From positions 1 through 64,000 of the forward strand of contig MGTJ01000018.1 of assembly GCA_001799395.1 (NCBI GenBank): a DNA stretch of 64,000 nucleotides, written 5' to 3'. Position numbers and translations under genes: made by a program. Positions 46,992-56,026 of this stretch are shown here, in pieces. Numbering within the stretch: the stretch's first letter is position 1; each line of letters starts with the position of its first letter. The stretch comes from Desulfobacterales bacterium RIFOXYA12_FULL_46_15. Its GTDB lineage: Bacteria > Desulfobacterota > Desulfobacteria > Desulfobacterales > Desulfobacteraceae. Under the pieces are notes generated by a model. The model ran no database searches, had not been told where the DNA came from, and saw only the letters and a list, made by a program, of their open reading frames with translations.

Positions 46992-48650
46992 ATGACTGAT
47001 TTTTTGAAACAATGGAATAAGTATTTCACATTTGCCGCTTTGTTAAGTTGTTTTGTGAATATACTTCAGCTCACTTTTTCATTTTATATGTTTACCATAT
47101 ACCGCAATGTCATGATTTCTTACAGCGGGTTCTCCCTTGCCAATATTACAACTGCTGCCTTTTTTTCAATTATGGTCTTAGGGCTTTTTCTCTATCTGAG
47201 ATCCGGATTGCTGGCCATGGCCGGTAAAAATCTGAACCTGGCATTGAGAGAGAAGGTGTATGCCTTTATGGTGAAGGCGAATGTCATCGACAGCAAAAGA
47301 GCCTACCAGGGGGGGCTCAATGATCTCGATGCGCTCCACAATTATTTTGCATCACCAGCGATTTATGCCCTGTTTGACGCTCCATGGGCTCCTTTTTATC
47401 TTGGTCTTATATATTTTATTCACCCGGTCCTTGGTCTTGTTGCCACAGTTGGGGCTCTGGTTGTGGTGGGATTGAGCGGGCTCCAGGAGATTCTTGTCCG
47501 CAGGAGCATGAAAGAGGCCAATATTATTAATATAAAAAATTTCCGGTTTATTGATTCCTTTATGCGAAATGCAGAGGTCATCAATGGTATGGGTATGATC
47601 AGCGCTATCCGTGACCGGTTTTTAAAGGGCAACAGCAGGGTGATGGTGAATCAGACCGAATCCAGTAATGCTGCGGCTGCCATCCAGGCGGTGATCAAGC
47701 CCATGCAGAATCTGATCCAGGTCATGATTTACTGTGCCGGTGCCTATTATGCGGTTAGACACGGATTTGACGTCGGGCTTATGGTGGCGGCATCCATTAT
47801 TATGGGCCGGGGGCTTGCACCGTTGATGCAGGTGGTGTCTTCCTGGAGGTTTACGACACAGGTCAGGGAGTCTTACCGGAAACTGAAAGTTTTTTCTTCT
47901 TTTATTGAGCAGCAGCAGGTCCTGGGAATGGCTTTACCGCCTCCAAAAGGGCAGGTTACTGTCGAGGGTGCTGTGTTGAAAATGAATAACCGGGTCCTGT
48001 TGAAAGGAGTGTCCTTTGAATTAAGACCTGGGGAATTGTTAGGGCTCATTGGCCCCAGTGGTGCCGGTAAAACAACCCTGTGCCGGCTGCTCCTGGGGAT
48101 CTGGCCGTCCATGGGCGGAAAAGTATACCTGGATGGAAGAGATATTTTTTCATGGGACAAAGAAGAGATTGGAGAATACATCGGGTATCTGCCCCAGGAA
48201 ATAGAATTGTTTCCCGGTACTGTGGCTGAAAATATTGCACGGCTCGGAAAAATTGAAGCTGAAAATATTGAAAGAGCCATTGAGATCACCGGGATCAAAA
48301 AAATGGTGGATAGTTTCCCGAATGGACTTGAAACTCAGTTGGAAGGCGAGAAAGGGCTGAAGCTGTCCGGCGGTCAGAAACAGAAAATCGGTCTTGCACG
48401 GGCTTTGTATCAGAATCCCAGGCTGCTCGTCCTGGATGAGCCCACTTCCAATCTGGATGAAGAGGGTGAAACCCGGTTATTGACCGCTTTGATGAATATG
48501 AAACAGGAGCGGAATTGTACCTGCATCATGGTCACCCACAAACCATCCCTGCTGCAGTCCATGGACAAGATCATGGTGTTGAGGGAGGGCAGCATTGCCA
48601 TGCTGGGGACAAAAGATGAAGTCTTTGCAAAATTAGCAGGGGCGGCATGA
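46992..48650 (+). CDS. Type I secretion ABC transporter/permease 1 (PrtD-like)
   Basis: Walker A 'GPSGAGKTTL', signature 'LSGGQKQKIGLARAL', Walker B 'LLVLDEPTSNLD', H-loop 'MVTHKP'; PrtD-type TM domain. Confidence 0.92.
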   Translation: MTDFLKQWNKYFTFAALLSCFVNILQLTFSFYMFTIYRNVMISYSGFSLANITTAAFFSIMVLGLFLYLRSGLLAMAGKNLNLALREKVYAFMVKANVIDSKRAYQGGLNDLDALHNYFASPAIYALFDAPWAPFYLGLIYFIHPVLGLVATVGALVVVGLSGLQEILVRRSMKEANIINIKNFRFIDSFMRNAEVINGMGMISAIRDRFLKGNSRVMVNQTESSNAAAAIQAVIKPMQNLIQVMIYCAGAYYAVRHGFDVGLMVAASIIMGRGLAPLMQVVSSWRFTTQVRESYRKLKVFSSFIEQQQVLGMALPPPKGQVTVEGAVLKMNNRVLLKGVSFELRPGELLGLIGPSGAGKTTLCRLLLGIWPSMGGKVYLDGRDIFSWDKEEIGEYIGYLPQEIELFPGTVAENIARLGKIEAENIERAIEITGIKKMVDSFPNGLETQLEGEKGLKLSGGQKQKIGLARALYQNPRLLVLDEPTSNLDEEGETRLLTALMNMKQERNCTCIMVTHKPSLLQSMDKIMVLREGSIAMLGTKDEVFAKLAGAA

Positions 48651-50293
48651 TTAATTTTCTTCGTTCCTGTATAAAATATTTTGTGTTTGCAGGATTTTTT
48701 TCGCTTTTTATCAACACCCTGCGTCTGACCTTTTCCCTGTATATGCTTTCCGTTTACGACAAGGTTTTAAGCAGCGGCAGCCTGTCTACGCTTTCTATCA
48801 TAACGGTTATTGCAATTCTGGCACTGGTCGTCACAGGATGCCTGGAGTTTTGCCGGTCCACTCTGCTGATCCGGGCCGCGATCAAGATGGATGAACTCTT
48901 AAGTCCGCGGGTGTTAAAAGATATGCTCCAGGACATGTGCCGTGCGGACAGTATGAAATATACTTCAGGGCTGAAAGATATCAATACCCTGCGTAATTAC
49001 CTGGGAGGGAGTTCTATTTTTGCTTTTTTTGATGTGCCCTGGATCTTTATTTATCTCGGGATTATCTTCCTCATTCATCCTGTATTGGGAATGACAGCCA
49101 CGGGTGGGGCAATTATGATTTTAACCCTGGGTCTTTTGCAGAATTTATTGACAAAGAAGGATCTGGCCGTCGCCGCTTCATTCAACAACCAGGGCCGGCA
49201 ATGGGTTTCGACAAGTTTCAGAACAGCCCGGGAACTTCAGAGTATGGGGATGATTGATGCTGCGGCAAAGGGTTTTTGCAGAATCCATGACCGGGAGATC
49301 AAATTTAAGGATAAGGCTGGAAATATAAACCATATTCTGGGTGCATTCGGCCAGAGTTTCGGTGTCTTGATGCAGGTCATTATTTTTGGCGCAGGAGCCG
49401 CCCTGGTTGTGGCCCATAAAGCCGATCCCGGGGTGATCATTGCCGCCTCCATCATCATGGGTCAGGCCCTTTCCCCTGTGAACCAGGGAATTGCAGCCTG
49501 GAAGCAGACTTCAGATGCCAGGAACGCTTATGATAATTTAAAAAAACTATTAAAAACATCTGAAAATAAAATTTCATTGGCGCTTGAAACCCTGGACGGA
49601 AATCTGAAAGTTGACAATATCAGCCTTGATATTGGTGACGCCCGGGTTTTGAAATCCATTGATTTCTCTTTAAAACCCGGTGAGATCATGGGACTTGTCG
49701 GACCCAACGGCGCTGGAAAAACATCCTTGTGCCGGATGATCCTGGGAATGTGGGCTCCGAGCCTGGGTGAGGTGAAACTGGACGGGCTTGATGTGTTTCA
49801 ATTGGACAATGATTCATTGGGTCGGTTCTTTGGATATCTGCCCCAGAACGTGGAATTGTTCTCTGGCACGGTTAAGGAAAATATTGCCAGGATGGGGGAA
49901 GTGGATGATATGAAAATAGTTGAAGCGGCAAAAAAAGCCGGTGCACATGAAATCATTTTAAGATTTCCCCAGGGTTATGATACCGATATCGGAGAGGCAG
50001 GGCAGAGCCTTTCCGGTGGTCAAAGACAGCGGGTGGGGCTTGCCAGAGCCCTATACGGGAATCCGAAGCTGGTGATCCTGGATGAACCTGATTCCAATCT
50101 GGATGAAGCAGGTGAGCAGGCCCTGATGAGGGCGCTGCGTGAACTTAAGGCCATGGGTGCTACAACCATTATGATTACACACAAACCAGCCCTTTTATCT
50201 ACAGTGGATAAAATTTTGGTTCTTGAAAACGGGGAAATGGTTCGATTCGGTGATAGAAATAAGATCTTTGGGCAAATGATGCAGCAAAAATAA
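48647..50293 (+). CDS. Type I secretion ABC transporter/permease 2 (PrtD-like)
   Basis: Walker A 'GPNGAGKTSL', signature 'LSGGQRQRVGLARAL', Walker B 'LVILDEPDSNLD', H-loop 'MITHKP'; overlaps the previous gene by 4 nt. Confidence 0.92.
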   Translation: MINFLRSCIKYFVFAGFFSLFINTLRLTFSLYMLSVYDKVLSSGSLSTLSIITVIAILALVVTGCLEFCRSTLLIRAAIKMDELLSPRVLKDMLQDMCRADSMKYTSGLKDINTLRNYLGGSSIFAFFDVPWIFIYLGIIFLIHPVLGMTATGGAIMILTLGLLQNLLTKKDLAVAASFNNQGRQWVSTSFRTARELQSMGMIDAAAKGFCRIHDREIKFKDKAGNINHILGAFGQSFGVLMQVIIFGAGAALVVAHKADPGVIIAASIIMGQALSPVNQGIAAWKQTSDARNAYDNLKKLLKTSENKISLALETLDGNLKVDNISLDIGDARVLKSIDFSLKPGEIMGLVGPNGAGKTSLCRMILGMWAPSLGEVKLDGLDVFQLDNDSLGRFFGYLPQNVELFSGTVKENIARMGEVDDMKIVEAAKKAGAHEIILRFPQGYDTDIGEAGQSLSGGQRQRVGLARALYGNPKLVILDEPDSNLDEAGEQALMRALRELKAMGATTIMITHKPALLSTVDKILVLENGEMVRFGDRNKIFGQMMQQK

Positions 50294-50316
50294 GGTACAG
50301 GGTGGGGAGAAAATGA

Positions 50317-51957
50317 ATGCAGGAAATGATTAAATCCGGGATTAGGTTTTTTATCGGTGCAGGTTTTTTTGGAATTTGTATCAATCTGATATACCTTGCT
50401 GTTCCGGTCTATATGATGATTGTCTATGACAGGGTCTTGTTCAGTTCCAGCCAGGCCACACTTTATACTCTGGGAGCGGGTGTACTGATAAGCCTTTTAG
50501 TGATGGGGGGAATTGATTTTGTCCGCCAGAGGATACTGGACCTGGCAGGCAATCGACTGGTTCAAAAAATGCAACCCTTTGTGATTAAAAGTTTGCCTGT
50601 CTATGCTGGAGGGCTTCAAGATCTTGAACTTTTAAGAAATGCCTTAGCCGGGGGTAAACTTTTATATGTCCTTGATCTGCCATGGATGCTGGTTTATTTG
50701 ATAATTTTATATCTTATTCATCCTTTTATCGGGGGAATATCCTTTACAGCAGTTCTCATAGCGGGAATTTCACTCGCCTTGCACAGGGTGCTTGAAAAAA
50801 AAAGATATATTCTTGCAGACCTTGCGTTTAAATCCAATTTAGATTCTTTGCAAAAATCCCTATCCCATTCCGAACTTGTATCCGGTATGGGGATGTACAG
50901 TGCCGTTATGGAAAAATACAGGGAGACCGATGATCAGGTCATGGCACTAAGGGCTGAGGCAGGCGCATTTCAGTCAGGAATAGAAGCTGCACTCCGTTTT
51001 TTTTATGTTGTGGTTTCAGTATTGGTTTTCGGGACAGGCGTGGTGGTGTTTTTTTCCGGTGAGATTACGGTTGGGGCTGTCTTTGCAAGTGTATTGATAA
51101 TGGCCCGGCTTTTGTATCCTTTGGAATGCAGTCTTTTTAATATGAAGAGTTCCATAGAGGCCATGGCTGCATATGACCGGTTAAAAGAATTTGTGAATAT
51201 AGAAAAACAAAAAGACAAACTGTCGTTGCCTGCTCCTGAGGGGAAATTTGATATGGAAGCAATTGGCCTGGCATTGAACGGTAAGACGATTTTGCATAAT
51301 ATTTCTTTTTCCTTGAATCCTGGTGAAAGTCTGGGGGTTTTCGGGCCTTCATCTGCAGGAAAAACCTCTTTGTGCAAGGTGATGCTGGGAATCCGGCCGG
51401 TAGCAGTAGGGAAAGTCAGGCTGGATGGGGCGGAGATTTCCCAATGGCCTATGGATGAATTTGGCGGATATGTGGGATATCTGCCCCAGGAGACTGAATT
51501 GTTCCCGGTAAATGTGGCTGAGAACATTTCGCGGCTCAGGGAAGTGGATTCTGAAAAAGTGGTAAAGGCTGCGCAAAAAGCAGGGGTTCATGAAATGATC
51601 TTAAAACTCCCCCAGGGATATGATACCAAAATTGATCTGACCGGCAAAAATCTTTCAGCTGCTCAGCGTCAGTTGATTTCCCTTGCAAGGGCTTTTTATG
51701 GTGATCCAAAATTTGTAGTCATGGATGAACCTCACACCCATTTGGATGACCAGGGGTTTAAAATATTGCTCCAGGCAATGGCTCGTCTGAAAACTGAAAA
51801 AACTACAACCGTGATAGTTACGGATCGCCCCAATCTGTTGGTGAATATGGATAAAATTTTAGTGATCAAGGATGGTCAGGTGGCCATGTACGGCCCTGCT
51901 AAAGACGTATTGAATCAGCTCGTTAACAGGCAACAACCCCAGGCAGCAGGAGTGTAG
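50317..51957 (+). CDS. Type I secretion ABC transporter/permease 3 (PrtD-like), degenerate NBD
   Basis: Walker A 'GPSSAGKTSL' kept, but signature 'LSAAQRQLISLARAF' and H-loop 'IVTDRP' (His to Asp). Confidence 0.9.
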   Translation: MQEMIKSGIRFFIGAGFFGICINLIYLAVPVYMMIVYDRVLFSSSQATLYTLGAGVLISLLVMGGIDFVRQRILDLAGNRLVQKMQPFVIKSLPVYAGGLQDLELLRNALAGGKLLYVLDLPWMLVYLIILYLIHPFIGGISFTAVLIAGISLALHRVLEKKRYILADLAFKSNLDSLQKSLSHSELVSGMGMYSAVMEKYRETDDQVMALRAEAGAFQSGIEAALRFFYVVVSVLVFGTGVVVFFSGEITVGAVFASVLIMARLLYPLECSLFNMKSSIEAMAAYDRLKEFVNIEKQKDKLSLPAPEGKFDMEAIGLALNGKTILHNISFSLNPGESLGVFGPSSAGKTSLCKVMLGIRPVAVGKVRLDGAEISQWPMDEFGGYVGYLPQETELFPVNVAENISRLREVDSEKVVKAAQKAGVHEMILKLPQGYDTKIDLTGKNLSAAQRQLISLARAFYGDPKFVVMDEPHTHLDDQGFKILLQAMARLKTEKTTTVIVTDRPNLLVNMDKILVIKDGQVAMYGPAKDVLNQLVNRQQPQAAGV

Positions 51958-51959
51958 AA

Positions 51960-53270
51960 ATGGAAGATAAAAATACAATTTTGAATACTGATCCGACCCG
52001 GTATATTATTGCAGGGCTTTTCGTTATTGTCCTGTTTTTTGGTGGTCTGACAGCCTGGTCGGTTTTTTTTCCCTTCCAGGGTGCTGTTATTGCTTCGGGT
52101 GTGGTCAAAGTGTCTGGGGAAAAAAAGGTGGTACAGCATCTTGAGGGTGGATTGATCAATAAAATATTTGTAAAGGAAGGGGATAGGGTTTCCTCAGGAG
52201 ATGTGCTTATTGAACTGGCAAGTTCCCAAGTCAGCTCAAATGTAGATCTTCTTCAGGGCAGGTTATGGGGCAAACAGGCTGAGGCATCACGATTCAAGGC
52301 TGAAGCGGGGATGAAATCGGAAATAGCCTGGTCTGAAGAATTTGAAAAATTGAAGGGGAATAGAGAAATTTCCGAAATTATTCTCACGGAAGAAAAAATT
52401 TTTTCATCAAGACGTTCTGATTTGCAAGGAAAAGTAGAATTGTATAATTCCCAGATAAAGCAACTGGGGAATCGGATTGAAGGTGCAAAAGAAGAGCTGA
52501 AAAGCCTTGAGGAAATTATCTTGAATCTGGAAGAAGATCTGAAAAGCAAACGACCCCTTGTAAAGGACAAATATCTGGGGAAAACCAATGTCCTTGAACT
52601 TGAACGAATCCTGTCCGAACAAAAAGGGCGGAGGGGAAAGCTCAACCAGGATATTGCCCAGTTTCATCAAATGATCCAGGAATTTCAACTTCGTATCGTG
52701 GACACCGAAAACCAGTATAAGGAAAAGGCGGTTTCGGAACTGGGGCAGGTGACCGACGCCATATTTGAGATACAAGAACAGATCAAGCCCCAGTTGGATG
52801 CAAAAGAGCGCTTGGAGATACGGGCACCGGTCAGCGGCACAGTGATCAATATGCAGATCCATTCTGAAGAAAGCGGTGTGGTCCGGCCTGGAATGCCCTT
52901 GCTTGAAATTGTGCCTGAAGATTTAAAAATGATCATAAAAGCCCAGGTTCGGCCCCAGGACATTGTGAGTGTAAAAGCCGGACAGGAGACCAAGGTGCAG
53001 TTAGCCGCATTTCAGAGAAAATCAACACCGCCGGTAAAAGGAAAGGTGATCTATGTGTCACCGGACTTGCTCAGCCAACAGAACGCCCAGGGATTTGTGT
53101 CTTATTATGAAGCCCATGTGGAAATAGACCCGGAAGATCTGGCTGCTAAAAATGCCTACCTTTCGCCCGGAATGCCTGTTTCCTGTTATATTACGACAGA
53201 AAAGCGGACTGTAATCAGTTATCTTCTGGGACCATTGCTGAAAAATGTAGATACGGCACTACGTGAGTAA
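51960..53270 (+). CDS. HlyD-family type I secretion periplasmic adaptor
   Basis: N-terminal TM; 'GAVIASGVVKVSGEKKVVQHLEGGLINKIFVKEGDRVSSGDVLIEL', coiled coil, 'LEIRAPVSGTVINMQIHSEESGVVRPGMPLLEIVPED'. Confidence 0.93.
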   Translation: MEDKNTILNTDPTRYIIAGLFVIVLFFGGLTAWSVFFPFQGAVIASGVVKVSGEKKVVQHLEGGLINKIFVKEGDRVSSGDVLIELASSQVSSNVDLLQGRLWGKQAEASRFKAEAGMKSEIAWSEEFEKLKGNREISEIILTEEKIFSSRRSDLQGKVELYNSQIKQLGNRIEGAKEELKSLEEIILNLEEDLKSKRPLVKDKYLGKTNVLELERILSEQKGRRGKLNQDIAQFHQMIQEFQLRIVDTENQYKEKAVSELGQVTDAIFEIQEQIKPQLDAKERLEIRAPVSGTVINMQIHSEESGVVRPGMPLLEIVPEDLKMIIKAQVRPQDIVSVKAGQETKVQLAAFQRKSTPPVKGKVIYVSPDLLSQQNAQGFVSYYEAHVEIDPEDLAAKNAYLSPGMPVSCYITTEKRTVISYLLGPLLKNVDTALRE

Positions 53271-53280
53271 TTGTCATGGC

Positions 53281-53315
53281 AAGGGGCCGTTTTCATTGTT
53301 TGGAAACGGCCCCTT
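53281..53315. terminator. Stem-loop between convergent HlyD and SapC genes
   Basis: 12-bp perfect stem aaggggccgttt/aaacggcccctt with 11-nt loop; no clear U-tract on either side. Confidence 0.5.
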
Positions 53316-53344
53316 GGTAACTCACTGAGATAGTTTTGTACAAA

Positions 53345-54043
53345 CTATGCAAGAAAGGCAAATTTGGATAAAGACTGTAAATGAGTATATACCATCGGCA
53401 TGGTTCCGTTCTTGACAAAACCGGCAATGGTTTTGTCATCCAGGGTAAGTAATTTTTCCATGTCAATACCTTTGAATCCATTAACGCTTCTTTGTTGGCC
53501 GTTAATTTGAAAATCAAATTTACGTGCGGCAATCAATTCTTTTTCAGCCAGTGCAGTGAACAGAGTTTTTGTCACAGCCAATTCCTGGTGATAAAGCTTT
53601 AATGTGCTAAAAATACCCTGAATAAATTCATTGGGCTCTCCGTCAGCCGTAAAAAGGGGCTCTCCCTGACCCGCAGCAAAATGTTCGGCATTCCGGTCCA
53701 GGCATAGGGCATATTGATCTTCTTTGTTTTCAATTTTTGCAAAAACAAAGGGATATAGCCGGATGCAAAGAGGGATATAGGGGGCTTTCCATCTGCCCTG
53801 TTCGTCCACATATCGGTTCATTCCTTCCTTAATGGACAGCAGGGCCATGGGGGTCGGATTGCCATCGGCAGGAAGGATGATGGGATAAAATTGTGATACC
53901 GGCAGCATCTCTGAAAAAGAAATCGGTACCGATGAAATGGTTTTTGCAAAATTAAAGGTTTGCAATTTTGATAATCTGAGTTCCTGGTGTTTTGATTTAT
54001 CAAGCGGTTCAAGGTTTTCATGTGGTTCAAGAGCTTTAGACAT
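53345..54043 (-). CDS. SapC-family protein (S-layer-associated)
   Basis: 'HQELRLSKLQTFNFAKTISSVPISFSEMLPVSQFYPIILPADGNPTPMALLSIKEGMNRYVDEQGRWKAPYIPLCIRLYPFVFA' SapC pattern. Confidence 0.85.
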   Translation of the reverse strand: MSKALEPHENLEPLDKSKHQELRLSKLQTFNFAKTISSVPISFSEMLPVSQFYPIILPADGNPTPMALLSIKEGMNRYVDEQGRWKAPYIPLCIRLYPFVFAKIENKEDQYALCLDRNAEHFAAGQGEPLFTADGEPNEFIQGIFSTLKLYHQELAVTKTLFTALAEKELIAARKFDFQINGQQRSVNGFKGIDMEKLLTLDDKTIAGFVKNGTMPMVYTHLQSLSKFAFLA

Positions 54044-54186
54044 AAACTATGTTTTCCTTTTTGTAGTATGCAGGTCTTTTTTAACTTTTGTTCTGATATC
54101 ATGAATTCAAAAAAGAAATCAACACTAACTGAAACAAAAACTATATGGCTATCAAGAAAAAAAGAAGCGGAGAAAAAAATTGACCG

Positions 54187-54336
54187 ATGGCAATTATCAA
54201 AGTATACCAGGACAGAACCATCCCAAAGCGATTGACAGGAGCGACTTTTCTAAATGAGCCGTACAAAACAGGTATCTGGAATCGTTATTTTAGGATGGAC
54301 AAGAAAATTCTGACAGGGGACATAGCAAGGATATGA
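54187..54336 (+). CDS. Possible 49-aa peptide translationally coupled to the next GT2
   Basis: Manual translation: MAIIKVYQDRTIPKRLTGATFLNEPYKTGIWNRYFRMDKKILTGDIARI*; its TGA overlaps the ATG at 54333. Below the ORF-track length cutoff. Confidence 0.3.
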   Translation: MAIIKVYQDRTIPKRLTGATFLNEPYKTGIWNRYFRMDKKILTGDIARI

Positions 54337-55046
54337 TGACAAGGGTTTCTGTCTGCATGGCATTGTATAATGGCAGCGAATATGTTGAGGAACAATTAAA
54401 GTCTATTTTAATTCAGTTATCAGATGCAGATGAGATTATTATCTCTGATGACGGTTCCACAGATGATTCGCTAAAAATTGTCCAGGGTTTGAATGATCAT
54501 AGAATACGATTGATAGAAAATAAAAACACAAATAATTTAATCCTGAATTTTGAAAATGCCCTGAGACATGCCTGCGGTAAATATCTTTTTCTGACAGATC
54601 AGGATGATATCTGGGAACCCCATAAAATTAATGTCATGATGAAATATCTGAAAGACTATGATCTTGTTGTCAGTGATTGCTCTGTTATAAACCGAAACGG
54701 AAATATCATAAATGATTCTTATTTTAAATTGAGAGGATCCGGAAAAGGCTTATTAAAGAATCTGATCAAAAACCGTTATGTGGGTTGCTGTATGGCATTC
54801 AATCGGTTTGTGCTGGATAGATCACTGCCGTTCCCCAAAACAATCCCTATGCATGACTGGTGGATCGGTATGGTTGCCGAAATGTTCGGAAAAACTTTTT
54901 TTTGTGGAAAAGCGCTTGTAAAATATAGGAGACATGATAAAAATACATCTCCGTTTATTGATCACAACCAATATGGTTTTTTAGAAAAGATTGGGTTTCG
55001 GATGAATTTATGTTGGGCATTGTTTAAGCTTTTTTCAGGCCGATGA
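54333..55046 (+). CDS. Glycosyltransferase family 2
   Basis: 'RVSVCMALYNGSEYVEEQLKSIL', 'IISDDGSTDDSLKIV', 'FLTDQDDIW'. Confidence 0.9.
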   Translation: MMTRVSVCMALYNGSEYVEEQLKSILIQLSDADEIIISDDGSTDDSLKIVQGLNDHRIRLIENKNTNNLILNFENALRHACGKYLFLTDQDDIWEPHKINVMMKYLKDYDLVVSDCSVINRNGNIINDSYFKLRGSGKGLLKNLIKNRYVGCCMAFNRFVLDRSLPFPKTIPMHDWWIGMVAEMFGKTFFCGKALVKYRRHDKNTSPFIDHNQYGFLEKIGFRMNLCWALFKLFSGR

Positions 55047-55138
55047 ACAGGATGAGTTTTAAATTCATGACCATCTTTTGACAAGCTATATTTTTTTTAA
55101 GGGAGTGATGTAATTTGTAAATTAAGGGATTCAGCGTA

Positions 55139-56026
55139 ATGGGAAAAGAAAAGATAGAGGTTTCCATCATTATTATTAATTATAATACCAGGGAACTGAC
55201 AAAAAATTGTATTGACTCCATCTTTTACCACACCCAAAAAAACTGTTTCGAAGTGATTGTGATTGATAATGCCTCAAGTGATGGCTCTCGTAATGCCCTT
55301 TCAACCCTTGAATATGAAAATTACCACTATATCTATAATGAAAAAAATTCCGGTTTTTCAAAGGCAAATAACAGGGCTGCAATTGCAGCTTCAGGTGATT
55401 ATTTATTCTTTATGAATTCCGATATGGTTTTTGTAAATGATGTCGTGTCTTTTCTGTTTGAAAAGATTCATCACAATCCAGCAATCGGCATTGTTGGGCC
55501 GAAATTTTTGAATCCTGACGGCACCTTACAGGTTTCATGCAGAAATTTTCCAGGTATTATCTTTGGCCTGACAAAATTTTTTCCATTTTTAAAAAAAAAA
55601 TTGTCAGGAAAAAATTTGGAATATTATCAGGATCAAAGGAATTATTCCATTGAGCAAACGGTTGATACGGTTTCTGCCGGTGCCCTGATGATTTCAAGAA
55701 AGCTGTTCGGGGATATCGGCGGGTTTGATGAGTTCAGTTTCATGTACGCGGAAGATGCCGATATCTGCAGACAGGTCCGGGATCGCAGGTTGAAGATTAT
55801 GTACAACCCTTCTGCAATACTGATCCACTTCGGCGGGCAGAGCAGTAAATTGAATAGTTATCGGGCTGTCTGGTCCTATTATTTTGCTTTTTACTATCTA
55901 TATAAAAAATATTATTTCGGCAAGTGTGCGGTATTGATTAAACCGGTCTTTTTTTTAAGAGCTCTTATCGGTGTCATTGGGAATTTTTTTAAAAAAGACA
56001 AACGGGTCACCTGGAATAATAAATAA
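55139..56026 (+). CDS. Glycosyltransferase family 2 (rhamnosyltransferase-like)
   Basis: 'VSIIIINYNTRELTKNCIDSI', 'VIDNASSDGSRNAL', 'FMYAEDADICRQVRDRRLKIMYNP'. Confidence 0.9.
   Translation: MGKEKIEVSIIIINYNTRELTKNCIDSIFYHTQKNCFEVIVIDNASSDGSRNALSTLEYENYHYIYNEKNSGFSKANNRAAIAASGDYLFFMNSDMVFVNDVVSFLFEKIHHNPAIGIVGPKFLNPDGTLQVSCRNFPGIIFGLTKFFPFLKKKLSGKNLEYYQDQRNYSIEQTVDTVSAGALMISRKLFGDIGGFDEFSFMYAEDADICRQVRDRRLKIMYNPSAILIHFGGQSSKLNSYRAVWSYYFAFYYLYKKYYFGKCAVLIKPVFFLRALIGVIGNFFKKDKRVTWNNK

Noticed and set aside
47873-48298. 141-aa minus-strand ORF within ABC transporter 1
   Set aside because: Antisense shadow of the conserved Walker A/Q-loop coding region.
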